NCBI GenBank assembly: GCA_964539805.1
Contig: CAZIKN010000017.1
Coordinates: 1 to 64,000 of the forward strand
Reading direction: 5' to 3'
Source of the DNA: M3007 sp964539805
GTDB taxonomy: Bacteria; Bacteroidota; Bacteroidia; Chitinophagales; Saprospiraceae
Length of the DNA: 64,000 nucleotides
The position numbers and the translations under genes are program-made. Positions 1-8,988 of this stretch are shown piece after piece (within the stretch, counting starts at the first letter, position 1; every line of letters starts with the position of its first letter). The notes under the pieces are model-generated. The model saw nothing but the letters and a program-made list of their open reading frames with translations, had not been told where the DNA came from and did no database searches.

Positions 1-2
1 TG

Positions 3-1262
3 ATACAAATACTTAAAAATGTGGCCGGAACAGGTATCGTATATGCCCGAAGCCGCGGCGAAACCAAAGAATTAGCCTACCTGCTGCAACAACAACAGAT
101 CAGCGCTGATTATTACCATGCCGGCCTACCCGCTGAAGAAAGGAACAGCAAGCAGGACAACTGGATTGCTGGCAAAACCCGGATCATCTGCTGCACCAAT
201 GCTTTTGGTATGGGCATTGACAAACCGGATGTTCGCGTTGTAGTCCACCTCAATCTTCCAGATAGTCTGGAAGCATATTTCCAGGAAGCAGGGCGCGGAG
301 GCCGTGATGGAAAAAAGTCATACGCCGTCCTGTTATACCAGGAAGGAGATGGTGATTCCCTGCGCTATTTTTTTGATTTGGCCTATCCGCCCATGACAGA
401 AGTGAGGCGGGTATATCAAGCATTGGGTAGCTACACACAGTTAGCCATAGGGGCTGGCTTGGGCGAATCCTTTGATTTTGACTTGCAGCATTTCTGCGCT
501 ACCTATGGGCTGGAGCATGCCCCGGCGCACGCTGCCCTGCGCCTATTGGAGCAAGAAGGCTGGATCACGGTGAGCGACCCCGCCACGGCCCCCTCCAAAG
601 TGCATATTATTGCCGACAAACAGACCGTTTATGATTATCAATTGCGCAACAAAAAAGCAGATACGGTCATAAAAACACTCTTACGTGCTTATCCAGGGAT
701 TCAATCCGATTATGTAGAAGTGAGTGAATCCATGATAGCCCCTTATGCCCAAATGAGCACCAAAGAAGTAGCACAAACACTACAGTTGGCTGAAAAAGAA
801 GGAATTATATTTTATGAGCCTATGAAAAACAAACCACAGCTCACCTTGACCCGCGAACGTGTATCAGCCGAAAACCTGACTATAAATCAGCAATTGTTTG
901 CTTTTCGGAAAGAACGCGCCAAGCACCGCATGGAGCAAGCCATTCGGTACGCTGAGCAACGTATTTGCCGAAGCCAACAACTATTAGCCTATTTTGGAGA
1001 AACAAACGGGGCGCCATGTGGCATTTGTGATGTTTGCACCGGACGAAATAAAAGTGATCTGCCACAGGCTCTCTTTGAGAGCTATGCACACAAAATAAAA
1101 GAACTGCTACTACGGGAGCCCCTGACAGAGGCACAAATTCTGGAGGCCTTTGCTGCAAAAAGACATGAAACGGTATTAAAAGCCTTGAATTTTATGCTTG
1201 TGGAAACCATGCTCATCCTTGATGACGACGGTTTGATCCGGCCAACACCTGCAAAATCATGA
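3..1262 (+). CDS. recQ: RecQ-type ATP-dependent DNA helicase, 3' part
   Basis: C-terminal part of a 3'-5' DNA helicase used in recombination and repair. The reading frame is open to the left edge, so the N-terminal ATPase domain lies outside the window; the GTG near position 21 is an internal codon, not a start. Visible are the second helicase lobe with motif V (TNAFGMGIDKPDVR) and motif VI (QEAGRGGRDG), then a zinc-binding region with one Cys in RICRS followed by the CGICDVC cluster, then a winged-helix-like tail. I see no clear HRDC domain, so this looks like a short RecQ. The stop overlaps the start of mobA by 4 bases (ATGA), suggesting co-transcription and translational coupling. Confidence 0.93.
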   Translation: MQILKNVAGTGIVYARSRGETKELAYLLQQQQISADYYHAGLPAEERNSKQDNWIAGKTRIICCTNAFGMGIDKPDVRVVVHLNLPDSLEAYFQEAGRGGRDGKKSYAVLLYQEGDGDSLRYFFDLAYPPMTEVRRVYQALGSYTQLAIGAGLGESFDFDLQHFCATYGLEHAPAHAALRLLEQEGWITVSDPATAPSKVHIIADKQTVYDYQLRNKKADTVIKTLLRAYPGIQSDYVEVSESMIAPYAQMSTKEVAQTLQLAEKEGIIFYEPMKNKPQLTLTRERVSAENLTINQQLFAFRKERAKHRMEQAIRYAEQRICRSQQLLAYFGETNGAPCGICDVCTGRNKSDLPQALFESYAHKIKELLLREPLTEAQILEAFAAKRHETVLKALNFMLVETMLILDDDGLIRPTPAKS

Positions 1263-1849
1263 ATACCCTGGCACCACTTCATGCCCTCATCCTTTGCGGT
1301 GGAGAAAGCCAAAGGATGGGGCAAGACAAAGCCCTGATCAAATATTGGCAGATCCCCCATTACCAACACCTTGCACAAGCATTAACACCTTTGGTTGAGG
1401 AAGTTTGGCTATCCTGTCGTGAAGATCAGGCAGGGAGCTTTCCTGGTATGCCCTTGATTTTGGATCAAAAAAAATGGGGCCAAATTGGCCCCATTAATGG
1501 TGTATGTACCGCTTTTTTGCTAAAAGAAAAGACATCATGGTTGGTGCTTGGCTGTGACTACCCTATGCTTCAACACATTGACTTTGCGCATTTGATTGCT
1601 CAGCGCACTACAGGCGTATCCGCCCTTGCCTATCAAAATGCTGAATCAGGACATCCCGAACCACTTTTAGCCATATATGAGCACGAAGCCGGATCAGCAC
1701 TGCAGCATTGGAGAGAAGGTGGTAATTATTCACTGCGTTTGTTTTTGCAATACCAACGGGTTGTTTTGGTACAAGCTCTTGATCCTGCGCGCCTGATCAG
1801 CGTGGACACACCTGAAATGGCTCAAAAACTTAACTTACTGATTAGGTGA
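1259..1849 (+). CDS. mobA: Molybdenum cofactor guanylyltransferase-like NTP transferase (MobA family)
   Basis: A 196-aa cytoplasmic nucleotidyltransferase. The N-terminal LILCGGESQRMGQDKAL is the nucleotide-binding signature of MobA/MobA-like NTP transferases, and the length matches the family. LGCDYPML near residue 99 fits the metal/substrate-binding Asp region. MobA links GMP to molybdopterin to form the guanine dinucleotide cofactor. No other molybdenum-cofactor genes are visible here, so the substrate is inferred from family only; a related NTP transferase function is possible. It starts inside the recQ stop codon and converges with the cytochrome gene 3 bases beyond its own stop, with no obvious terminator between them. 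Confidence 0.82.
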   Translation: MNTLAPLHALILCGGESQRMGQDKALIKYWQIPHYQHLAQALTPLVEEVWLSCREDQAGSFPGMPLILDQKKWGQIGPINGVCTAFLLKEKTSWLVLGCDYPMLQHIDFAHLIAQRTTGVSALAYQNAESGHPEPLLAIYEHEAGSALQHWREGGNYSLRLFLQYQRVVLVQALDPARLISVDTPEMAQKLNLLIR

Positions 1850-1852
1850 TTT

Positions 1853-2275
1853 TTAGTTGTTGGGTGCACCATTTTCTACCCAAAACTTTACCTTGCAGAT
1901 GTCGGCATCTTTCATCTTGGGCAAGCCGCCCTGTGGCATGGCTTTCCAGCCTTTAAGCTGGCCTATGGAGCCCAGGAGTGTTTTGTTGTCTGCCAATTTT
2001 TTGGTTGCAGCATGATCTTCCAGGTTAACTCCGCCACCGGAAGCCTTATAGGAAGAAGTGGAATGGCAACCAAGACAACCCGTATTGTCAAATATGGCCT
2101 TTATTTCCACGCTGTAACGGGTAGTGGCCAGGCTAAGCCCGGAATTGTCGCACTTGATCGCGGTGCTGGGGTCTTCTTTGTCGCTGCTGCTATCGTCATC
2201 TTTTTTGCAGGCCTGAAGTAGCGCGACAAGCGCGAGTGCAGATAGAGACACACGTAGAACGGTTTGAAATTGCAT
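1853..2275 (-). CDS. Monohaem c-type cytochrome-like lipoprotein
   Basis: A 140-aa exported lipoprotein: hydrophobic leader followed by lipobox LLQAC (Cys23) and an acidic/serine linker. A single haem-binding motif CLGCH lies at residues 67-71, and KAMPQGG (Met113) is the likely sixth haem ligand. The region resembles the short cytochrome domains of Bacteroidota and Planctomycetes lipoproteins (GCLGCHS, then GGGVNL, then a Met-Pro loop). It probably transfers electrons at the periplasmic face of a membrane; no partner is encoded nearby. It converges with mobA. Confidence 0.8.
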   Translation of the reverse strand: MQFQTVLRVSLSALALVALLQACKKDDDSSSDKEDPSTAIKCDNSGLSLATTRYSVEIKAIFDNTGCLGCHSTSSYKASGGGVNLEDHAATKKLADNKTLLGSIGQLKGWKAMPQGGLPKMKDADICKVKFWVENGAPNN

Positions 2276-2375
2276 GTTTTTTAATGTTAAGGTGAATGCT
2301 TGTATTGAATATGTTTTAACGGAATTAAAAACATAATTGGCAAACTGACGAAATTGTTCACCAATGTGTTGGGTT

Positions 2376-2954
2376 TTATTGATTTCCGGGGCCAGTAATT
2401 GGCGCTTGCGCTACCATACGCCCCATCACACCATTTAGTTTGATAATATCACGGGCCTGAATATCGCTGTTTTTAAGCCAGGTCATAAAAGTTGGACGGA
2501 TGAACATACCAGTATAGTCCATCCTGAAGCCATCCATGTTATTGGCATGCTCCTCGCGGTCATCCACACCATAATACATGAGGTGCAGTTTAGCGGGCAA
2601 CTCAAGGTTAGGGTCTGGCTCCAGTTTGTCATTCAGCAATACTCTTTTACCGGCAAGCAGGTCTTTTCCCTGGCTGGCATAAAAAAAATACACCTTGCAA
2701 TAGGTAAAATTTGCCTTGAAATCCTGCATGAGCTGCTTGTTTTGCATGGCGTATTTTGCTCGCTCAGCATTGGCCCTTTCCGTCTGGCCTATTTTTTCAA
2801 GGTATTCAAGGCGCTGTTTGTAGTCCTGCAGCCTATACACAATGCCATAGGTTTTGATGTCATTAACAGAGGCCAATACGCGGCTTGGTATCCTGTTACA
2901 GGAAAACAGCGCAGCAACGAAAATAAGAAGAACAGGTATTTTTATATGATTCAT
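2376..2954 (-). CDS. Uncharacterised lipoprotein
   Basis: A 192-aa predicted lipoprotein of unknown function. I start it at the ATG giving MNHIKIPVLL; the frame extends 15 bases further only through a TTG codon. The leader ends in a lipobox-like ALFSC. The mature part is mixed alpha/beta with a charged segment (YRLQDYKQRLEYLEK, residues about 40-54) that may be helical, and many Tyr residues. I recognise no domain. Just upstream of the start is a weak Bacteroidota-like promoter (TTTG about 20 bases before GAACTTTG), which would give a very short leader mRNA. It is divergent from bshA. Confidence 0.7.
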   Translation of the reverse strand: MNHIKIPVLLIFVAALFSCNRIPSRVLASVNDIKTYGIVYRLQDYKQRLEYLEKIGQTERANAERAKYAMQNKQLMQDFKANFTYCKVYFFYASQGKDLLAGKRVLLNDKLEPDPNLELPAKLHLMYYGVDDREEHANNMDGFRMDYTGMFIRPTFMTWLKNSDIQARDIIKLNGVMGRMVAQAPITGPGNQ

Positions 2955-3061
2955 GGTTGCAAAGTTCAAAGATTAAAATGAATCAAACAAGTTTAGAAAC
3001 TGTCCTGTGAAGACTGAATCTTTTCTCTCAACTTTGCGCACATTTTTTTGTCTTATCTGAT

Positions 3062-4204
3062 ATGAAAATAGGTATTGTTTGTTACCCGACATACGGTGGT
3101 TCAGGTGTTGTGGCCACAGAGTTGGGCTTAGGCTTGGCCCGCAAAGGCCACGAGATCCACTTTATTACTTATCGTCGCCCGGTACGCCTGGCGCATTTTC
3201 AGGAAAATGTGTTTTACCACGAGGTGGACAATGATGATTACCCCTTGTTTGAGTATCCTCCTTATGATACGGCCCTGGCTTCCAAAATTGTGGATGTGGT
3301 ACTTTACCAAAACCTTGACCTGCTCCACGTACACTATGCCATACCCCACGCGGCCGTTGCCTACATGGCCAAAAAAATCCTTATCAGCAAAGGCCGTTAT
3401 GTTCCTGTGGTGACCACCCTTCATGGCACGGACATTACGCTGGTAGGCAACAACAGGGCTTTTGCGCCGGTAGTGGAGTTCAGTATCAACAAAAGCGATG
3501 GGGTAACTGCGGTATCCGAGAGCCTTAAAAATGACACCCTGGCACTTTTTGACATACACAGAGAGGTCAAAGTGATTTATAATTTTATTGATTTTGAGCG
3601 GTTTAAAAAGGTCAATAAAGATCATTTCAAAAAAATAATAGCTCCTGCCAACGAGCGTATTTTGGTACACACCTCTAATTTCAGGAAAGTGAAAAGGGTA
3701 GAGGATGTCATTTTGATTTTTAAGGAGGTACATGATAAGGTACCCTCAAAACTGCTAATGATTGGTGATGGGCCGGAGCGTTACAATGCCGAGCGTATGT
3801 GCCGCGACATTGGCCTTTGTGATGAGGTGCGCTTTTTGGGCAAACAGGATGCCATTGAAGAGCTATTGGCTATTTGTGATCTGTTTATCATTCCATCGGA
3901 AAGTGAAAGCTTTGGCCTGGCCGCCTTGGAGGCCATGGCCTGTGAAGTTCCGGTAATATCAAGCAACAGCGGGGGCCTGCCGGAAGTCAATATAAACGGG
4001 GTTACGGGCTTTAGCAGTGAACCCGGCAACGTAATAGAAATGGCGCGCAACGCTATCCGCTTGCTCCAGGATGATGCTATGCTGCAACAGTTTAGGGAAA
4101 ACGCCCTGAAACAGGCCCAACGATTTGACCTGCACAATATTCTGCCCGACTATGAGGCATATTATGAAGAGGTATTGGAAAAAAGCGTCATCAAGGTAGA
4201 GTAA
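3062..4204 (+). CDS. bshA: N-acetyl-alpha-D-glucosaminyl L-malate synthase (bacillithiol biosynthesis)
   Basis: A 380-aa GT4-family glycosyltransferase that joins GlcNAc from UDP-GlcNAc to L-malate, the first step of bacillithiol synthesis, in the cytoplasm. The N-terminus MKIGIVCYPTYGGSGVVA and following HEIHFITYRRP are highly characteristic of BshA. VTTLHGTDITLVG contains the conserved HGTD segment, and the GT4 signature is FIIPSESESFGLAALEAMAC (about residues 280-299). Length matches the family. A promoter-like CAACTTTG lies about 26-33 bases upstream of the ATG. bshB/bshC are not in the window; the gene stands alone, convergent with yqgE. Confidence 0.93.
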   Translation: MKIGIVCYPTYGGSGVVATELGLGLARKGHEIHFITYRRPVRLAHFQENVFYHEVDNDDYPLFEYPPYDTALASKIVDVVLYQNLDLLHVHYAIPHAAVAYMAKKILISKGRYVPVVTTLHGTDITLVGNNRAFAPVVEFSINKSDGVTAVSESLKNDTLALFDIHREVKVIYNFIDFERFKKVNKDHFKKIIAPANERILVHTSNFRKVKRVEDVILIFKEVHDKVPSKLLMIGDGPERYNAERMCRDIGLCDEVRFLGKQDAIEELLAICDLFIIPSESESFGLAALEAMACEVPVISSNSGGLPEVNINGVTGFSSEPGNVIEMARNAIRLLQDDAMLQQFRENALKQAQRFDLHNILPDYEAYYEEVLEKSVIKVE

Positions 4205-4217
4205 GGAAACCACAATA

Positions 4218-4778
4218 TCAGTTCCAGCTAACCACCTCTGGTATACTGGCGATCACCTCATATTGGTCGCCCTTATTGTACATGACCTGATGCCAAAGCT
4301 CTTCCGGGGCTGATTTGAACAGGTAATTGGCGTGCATGTCCGCGCATACCCATGAGCCTGTGGTCAGCTCTTCCTCCAACTGTCCATGTGTCCAGCCCGA
4401 ATAGCCCACGAAAAAACGGATGTTTTCCGGGAGCATAAGGCCGCTGGATATCAGGAATTTTAGTTTGTCAAAATCTCCACCCCACCAAACACCATCGGCA
4501 ACGCGCACACTCTCCTCCAAAAGGTCACCCACGTTGTGAATGTAGTGGAGGGTATCCGTTTGTACCGGTCCGCCATAAAATACTTCTGCCTCAAATGTCG
4601 GGAAATCAGTGATGAGGTCATTGACCATCATGTCAATACTTTTGTTCATGATGAAGCCAATACTGCCCTCATCATGGTGCTCACACAGCAAAACCGCCGC
4701 TCTCCTAAAATAAGGATCAAGCATAAAAGGCTCTGCCAGAAGGACTTGTCCGCTTTTGACCAATGATTTTGCTGCCAT
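4218..4778 (-). CDS. YqgE/AlgH family protein
   Basis: A 186-aa protein of the YqgE/AlgH family (also called UPF0301), whose biochemical role is unsettled. The conserved pattern is clear: SGQVLLAEPFMLDPYFRRA, then VLLCEHHDEGSIGFIMNK, FYGGPVQTDTLHYIHN, and RFFVGYSGWTHGQLEEEL. The frame extends to 4916, but family alignments begin near MAAKSLVKSG, so I chose that ATG (4776-4778); the extra upstream residues look like untranslated leader. It lies downstream of bamA on the same strand but is separated from it by a strong hairpin at 4939-4971, so it is probably expressed independently. Confidence 0.88.
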   Translation of the reverse strand: MAAKSLVKSGQVLLAEPFMLDPYFRRAAVLLCEHHDEGSIGFIMNKSIDMMVNDLITDFPTFEAEVFYGGPVQTDTLHYIHNVGDLLEESVRVADGVWWGGDFDKLKFLISSGLMLPENIRFFVGYSGWTHGQLEEELTTGSWVCADMHANYLFKSAPEELWHQVMYNKGDQYEVIASIPEVVSWN

Positions 4779-4938
4779 AGAAGTTGGGTGCAAATTTGAA
4801 TAATACGGACGAAAGTAAACCCCATGATTTGAATTTGCAAGCGTGAAAAGTTTTTTTTTCAGGAATTGAGCAAACATTTGCGAAATGGCTAAAAATTCAA
4901 CGTCACAAACAAGCATACAGCAAAAGCCTCAAAACAAT

Positions 4939-4971
4939 ATTGGCCGGATGATTTGGAGTCATCCGGCCAAT
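4939..4971. repeat. Degenerate REP-like hairpin downstream of bamA
   Basis: Perfect 13-bp arms (ATTGGCCGGATGA / TCATCCGGCCAAT) around a 7-base loop. The centre, GATGATTTGGAGTCATC, differs by one base from the corresponding centre of the REP-like palindromes elsewhere in the window (GATGACTTGGAGTCATC), so I read it as an old family member. It lies 35 bases past the bamA stop and could serve as a transcription terminator or mRNA stabiliser, although there is no long T-run. Confidence 0.75.
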
Positions 4972-5005
4972 AAACCATCATGGCAGAAGTGGAATTGCCC
5001 TTAGA

Positions 5006-7573
5006 TCAATCCGGCTCAAAGCCCAGAACGATATTAAAGTTGCCATACTTCTGGAATATATTTTTCCCTACTACAGAAGGCTTATCAATACCAAAACCGT
5101 AATCAAAGCCCAACGTACCAAACATGGGCAAGAAAACACGCAGGCCCATGCCTACCGAGCGCCGAACATCAAAGGGGTTGAACTCCTGCACGCGCTGCCA
5201 GGCATTACCGCCCTGGGCAAAGGCCATCACGAAAATGGTACTTTGGGGATTCAGTGAAATAGGATAGCGCATTTCTACTGTGTATTTACTAAACACACCT
5301 GCGCCCCCCGTGATCCCGTCCATGATACCATTTCCAAAAGTAACACCTGAAGTGGATTCTGTAGGCTCATATCCGCGCATACTAATGATCTCCTGGCCAT
5401 TCAGCAGGAAATTTTGGTTGTTAAGACCGTCGCCGCCCACCTGATAGCGCTCAAATGGAGAAAGGCTCAGTTTGTCGGACCATCGGCTCAGGATGCCCAC
5501 TTTGGTAGAGGTGCGCAAAGTCAGCTTGCCCACGATAGGGGTGTACCATTCTGCATCAAAGCGCCATTTGACGTACTCGATATAGCCATACAGCTTGCGT
5601 ACATCATCCGTTTTATAATAGTTTTCATCCCGGAAAAAAGAGTATGGCGGGGTAAACTGGGTTTTCAGGGATACCAAAGAGCCGCTTTTGGGGAAAATAG
5701 GGTCATTGATGGTATTGCGCGCCAGAGTCAGGTTTACACTGTAATTATGGAAGATACCATTGCGCACAAAACGGCCCTCATCATCCACAAAACCCGTTGA
5801 GTTGTTGAGCCTCAGGGTTTGGATATCAAGATCGGCCCGGAAAATAAAGTTGTCGTCAGGGAATTTCAGGCGGGTACCAAAGCCCACTGAACCTTGCATG
5901 ATCTCCAAGCGGCTGAAACTCTCCGTGCCTTCAAACCCAAAAGCGGATCGGTTGTAAAAACCGGCAACAGTAAGTGAATTGGGCTTACGGCCACCCAACC
6001 AAGGCTCTGTGAAGGATGCATTGTAGGATTGGAAACGGTCACCGGCCGTTTGTCCGCGAAGGCTGAGGCGTTGGCCGTCGCCTTGGGGTAGTGGATTCCA
6101 GGATTCGCGGTTTTTGATGTTGCGCACCGAAAAGTTATTGAAGGTGACACCAAGGGTACCAATAACCCCGCCACGGCGGCTAAAGGCATTGGGCGGTTGA
6201 TAGCCGGCGGACAGCTCCAATTGGTCACTGGGCTTTTCTTCCACGGTGTATTCAATATCCACTGTGCCACGATCCGGGTTTACCGGGGTGTTAATACCCA
6301 ATTTTTCCTGGTTGAAATAGCCGAGGTTAACGATTTGTCGCTGTGAGCGTATGATGTCCGAGCGGCTGAACTTGTCGCCAGGGCGGGTGAAAAGCTCACG
6401 CCTGATAACATGCTCGTGGGTTCGGTCATTGCCTTTGATCACTACGCGGTCAATGGTAGCCTGTGGGCCTTCAAATATACGCAATTCCACGTCTATGGAA
6501 TCACCATCCACTGCCGTTTCCACCGGGTCACAACGGAAGAACAGGTAGCCATTGTCAAGGTAAAGAGAGGAAATATCACGCCCATCCTGACTGAATGTAA
6601 GGCGGTTTTGGAGCAATTCCTGGTTGTATGGGTCGCCTTTTTTGAGGCCCAGCACCTGATTGAGGTAGGCTGTTTCGTAGAGGGTATTGCCTTTCCAGAC
6701 CACATTTCTGAAATAATAGCGGCGGCCCTCATCCACCTTCATGTCAATCAGGATGCGCCCTTTTTTATTGCGCCAGATGCTGTCCTTGAAGATGCGCGCA
6801 TCGCGAAAGCCCAGGTTGCTGTAATATGCCTCCACCTTGGTCTTATCCTCTTCGAACTCTTCGCGTATAAACTTGGATTTTTTGAAAATCCGGCTTTTAC
6901 GCACTGTTTTTTTCATTTTTTTGCGCAAAACGCGGTCTTTCACCTCGGTATTGCCATCAAAGGTAATGTTCTGAATTTTCACCTTTTTTCCTTTTTTGAT
7001 GTCAAATTCAATACGCACGGCATTGATATTTTTTTCATCAGGGAAGGTGTTCAAATTAACGGTGGCATTGCGGTAGCCTTTTTCCACAAAATACTCTTCC
7101 AATTGGTATTTCAGGGTTGAGCGGATGTTTTCGGTGAGTATGGCCCCTTTTTGGATAAATTTGGTGATAACCCCGTTCAGGTCATCGTGTTTATTCTTTT
7201 TCACGCCTTTAAAGCTGTGGCGCGTATAGCGGGGCAGTTCTTCCACTACTATTTCAATAAAGGCCACTCCCCCGATGGTACGTTCCAGGACGATCTGCAC
7301 ATCAGTGAACAGCTTGAGGTTCCAGAGGCTTTGTATGGCCTTTGTGAAGTTAGCACCGGGTATCCGTACTTTGTCGCCCACCTTGAGGCTTGATACCGCA
7401 ATAAGCGCACCGGCATCGGCGTATTGCGCACCGCTGACCCGGATACCACCTATTTCGTATTCTTTGGGTTGGTCATAAGGCACTACGGGTAGCAGCGTGT
7501 CCTGTTTTTGGGCCATGATCGGGGCTGCGATGCACAGCGCGAGAAGGCATAAGAGGAGGGTTTGTAGTTTCAT
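5006..7573 (-). CDS. bamA: Outer membrane protein assembly factor BamA
   Basis: An 855-aa Omp85 protein that inserts beta-barrel proteins into the outer membrane. After the signal peptide (MKLQTLLLCLLALC...MAQ), POTRA-type repeats occupy roughly residues 40-430, for example the AFIEIVVEELPRY, VRIEFDIKKGKKVKI and VDIEYTVEEKPSD strands. A 16-stranded barrel follows. ISMRGYEPTE carries the RGY motif of the loop-6/lid region, and the C-terminus is strand-rich and hydrophobic. The frame also has an ATG at 7600 overlapping the surA stop (TAATG); I prefer the ATG at 7573 because it gives a clean signal peptide, but coupling from 7600 is possible. It is the third gene of the SurA-like/surA/bamA operon. 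Confidence 0.95.
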   Translation of the reverse strand: MKLQTLLLCLLALCIAAPIMAQKQDTLLPVVPYDQPKEYEIGGIRVSGAQYADAGALIAVSSLKVGDKVRIPGANFTKAIQSLWNLKLFTDVQIVLERTIGGVAFIEIVVEELPRYTRHSFKGVKKNKHDDLNGVITKFIQKGAILTENIRSTLKYQLEEYFVEKGYRNATVNLNTFPDEKNINAVRIEFDIKKGKKVKIQNITFDGNTEVKDRVLRKKMKKTVRKSRIFKKSKFIREEFEEDKTKVEAYYSNLGFRDARIFKDSIWRNKKGRILIDMKVDEGRRYYFRNVVWKGNTLYETAYLNQVLGLKKGDPYNQELLQNRLTFSQDGRDISSLYLDNGYLFFRCDPVETAVDGDSIDVELRIFEGPQATIDRVVIKGNDRTHEHVIRRELFTRPGDKFSRSDIIRSQRQIVNLGYFNQEKLGINTPVNPDRGTVDIEYTVEEKPSDQLELSAGYQPPNAFSRRGGVIGTLGVTFNNFSVRNIKNRESWNPLPQGDGQRLSLRGQTAGDRFQSYNASFTEPWLGGRKPNSLTVAGFYNRSAFGFEGTESFSRLEIMQGSVGFGTRLKFPDDNFIFRADLDIQTLRLNNSTGFVDDEGRFVRNGIFHNYSVNLTLARNTINDPIFPKSGSLVSLKTQFTPPYSFFRDENYYKTDDVRKLYGYIEYVKWRFDAEWYTPIVGKLTLRTSTKVGILSRWSDKLSLSPFERYQVGGDGLNNQNFLLNGQEIISMRGYEPTESTSGVTFGNGIMDGITGGAGVFSKYTVEMRYPISLNPQSTIFVMAFAQGGNAWQRVQEFNPFDVRRSVGMGLRVFLPMFGTLGFDYGFGIDKPSVVGKNIFQKYGNFNIVLGFEPD

Positions 7574-7599
7574 GTGCATGTTATGTTCTGCTAATTCCA

Positions 7600-8964
7600 T
7601 TATTGTTTTACTTCAAACAGCTGTTTGATGTTGGGGCAATCATCGTATAAATCATTGACTGACAGAAAGGTAGCCTTTATACGTTCCTTGACCCAGCGTT
7701 CGGTGTAGTCCGATTTTTTTTGTTCCAGGGCTGCTTTTTGTATTTTGCCATAATCCTGTCGCAAATCCGCTTTGTGGGGTTTGCTGCGGCTGCTGAGCAT
7801 CAGCAACTGGTAATAGCGGGTGCCATCGGGGGCTTTGTACTGTATGGGTTGGGCTATTCCGCCTTCCTTGAGTTCATCAATGGCAAAAAAGACATCGGAT
7901 TCCAGGTCGGCGATCTCGAAGAAAGTATTTCCGCTACGAGGGTTAGCCATTCGGCCATCGTTGTTGTAGCTGGGCACCTTCTTTTCGCCAAAGCGGCGAA
8001 CGGCGGTACTGAAGTCCATTTCTCCGTTTATGATGGATTGGCGTACGGAATCCAATTTGGATTTGGCCCGGTCCAGATCTTCATCCGTAATCTCCGGCTT
8101 GATAAGGATGTGGCGTGCATGTACCAGATTGCCACGCCTTTCTAAAAGTTCTATAATGTGAAAGCCGAATTCTGTTTCTACAACCTGACTGATCTGGCCT
8201 TTTTCCAATTTATACACTGTTGCTTCAAACTCAGGCACAAAGGTTCCGCGTTTTTGCCAGCCCAGATCGCCTCCTTGCAGTCCACTTCCGGTATCATCAC
8301 TATGTTTTTTGGCTAATTCGGCAAAGTTTGCGCCTTCCAGGATCTGTTTGCGCAAGCCTTCTGTGCGTTCCAGGGCTTTGCTGCGTTCGGCAGGGCTTAC
8401 TAAAGGTTTGTACAAAATTTCCCTTATCTCCACTTCTGCATTGAAATAGGGCAGGGAGTCTTTAGGTATATTATTGTAAAAACGCTTTACCTCGGCGGGC
8501 GTGATGGTAGCCTTGCTGGTGATGCTTTCCTGCATGCGCTCGGAGAGTACCTGATTGAGGATGTCGGGCCTGAAACGTTGTTTGATTTCATCTAAGGATT
8601 CGCTGTAATAATCCTCCAACGCTTTTTGATCTTGGTTGAAATAGGACAGCAAACGATCAATACGCGCTTCAATTTGATTGTCAATTTCCTCATCCTTTAC
8701 TTCGATGGAGTCTAATTTGGCCTGATTGACCAACAATTTCTGCACGATGATATTTTGAAGCGCGATGCAGCGATAGTCATCTGTCACGGTGGGCTGCTGC
8801 TGTTTGATATAGGCAAACTGCTCTTCCACATCACTGAGGAGGATGATCTCGCTGCCCACCATGGCCACTACCCGGTCAATAACAGCTTTGTCATTTTGGG
8901 CCGTCAAGTGGGCCGTAAACCCCAAAAGCAGCAAAAAAGTGTTGAAAATTAAGCGAATATTCAT
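7600..8964 (-). CDS. surA: Periplasmic chaperone / peptidyl-prolyl isomerase SurA
   Basis: A 454-aa exported protein with signal peptide (MNIRLIFNTFLLLLGFTAHLTAQ), an N-terminal SurA chaperone domain (VIDRVVAMVGSEIILLSDVE) and two parvulin-type PPIase domains. The first contains DTGSGLQGGDLGWQKRGTFV and ETEFGFHIIELLERR, the second begins at HARHILIKPEITDEDLD. SurA escorts unfolded outer-membrane proteins through the periplasm to BamA, which is encoded immediately downstream with its stop overlapping the possible bamA start. The second parvulin domain looks more divergent than the first. Confidence 0.92.
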   Translation of the reverse strand: MNIRLIFNTFLLLLGFTAHLTAQNDKAVIDRVVAMVGSEIILLSDVEEQFAYIKQQQPTVTDDYRCIALQNIIVQKLLVNQAKLDSIEVKDEEIDNQIEARIDRLLSYFNQDQKALEDYYSESLDEIKQRFRPDILNQVLSERMQESITSKATITPAEVKRFYNNIPKDSLPYFNAEVEIREILYKPLVSPAERSKALERTEGLRKQILEGANFAELAKKHSDDTGSGLQGGDLGWQKRGTFVPEFEATVYKLEKGQISQVVETEFGFHIIELLERRGNLVHARHILIKPEITDEDLDRAKSKLDSVRQSIINGEMDFSTAVRRFGEKKVPSYNNDGRMANPRSGNTFFEIADLESDVFFAIDELKEGGIAQPIQYKAPDGTRYYQLLMLSSRSKPHKADLRQDYGKIQKAALEQKKSDYTERWVKERIKATFLSVNDLYDDCPNIKQLFEVKQ

Positions 8965-8988
8965 TAGTATGCTTGAAATGTTGAGGGC

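Noticed and set aside
6410..7120. 236-codon frame opposite bamA
   Set aside because: Shadow of the strongly supported bamA gene; the composition is that of an antisense frame.
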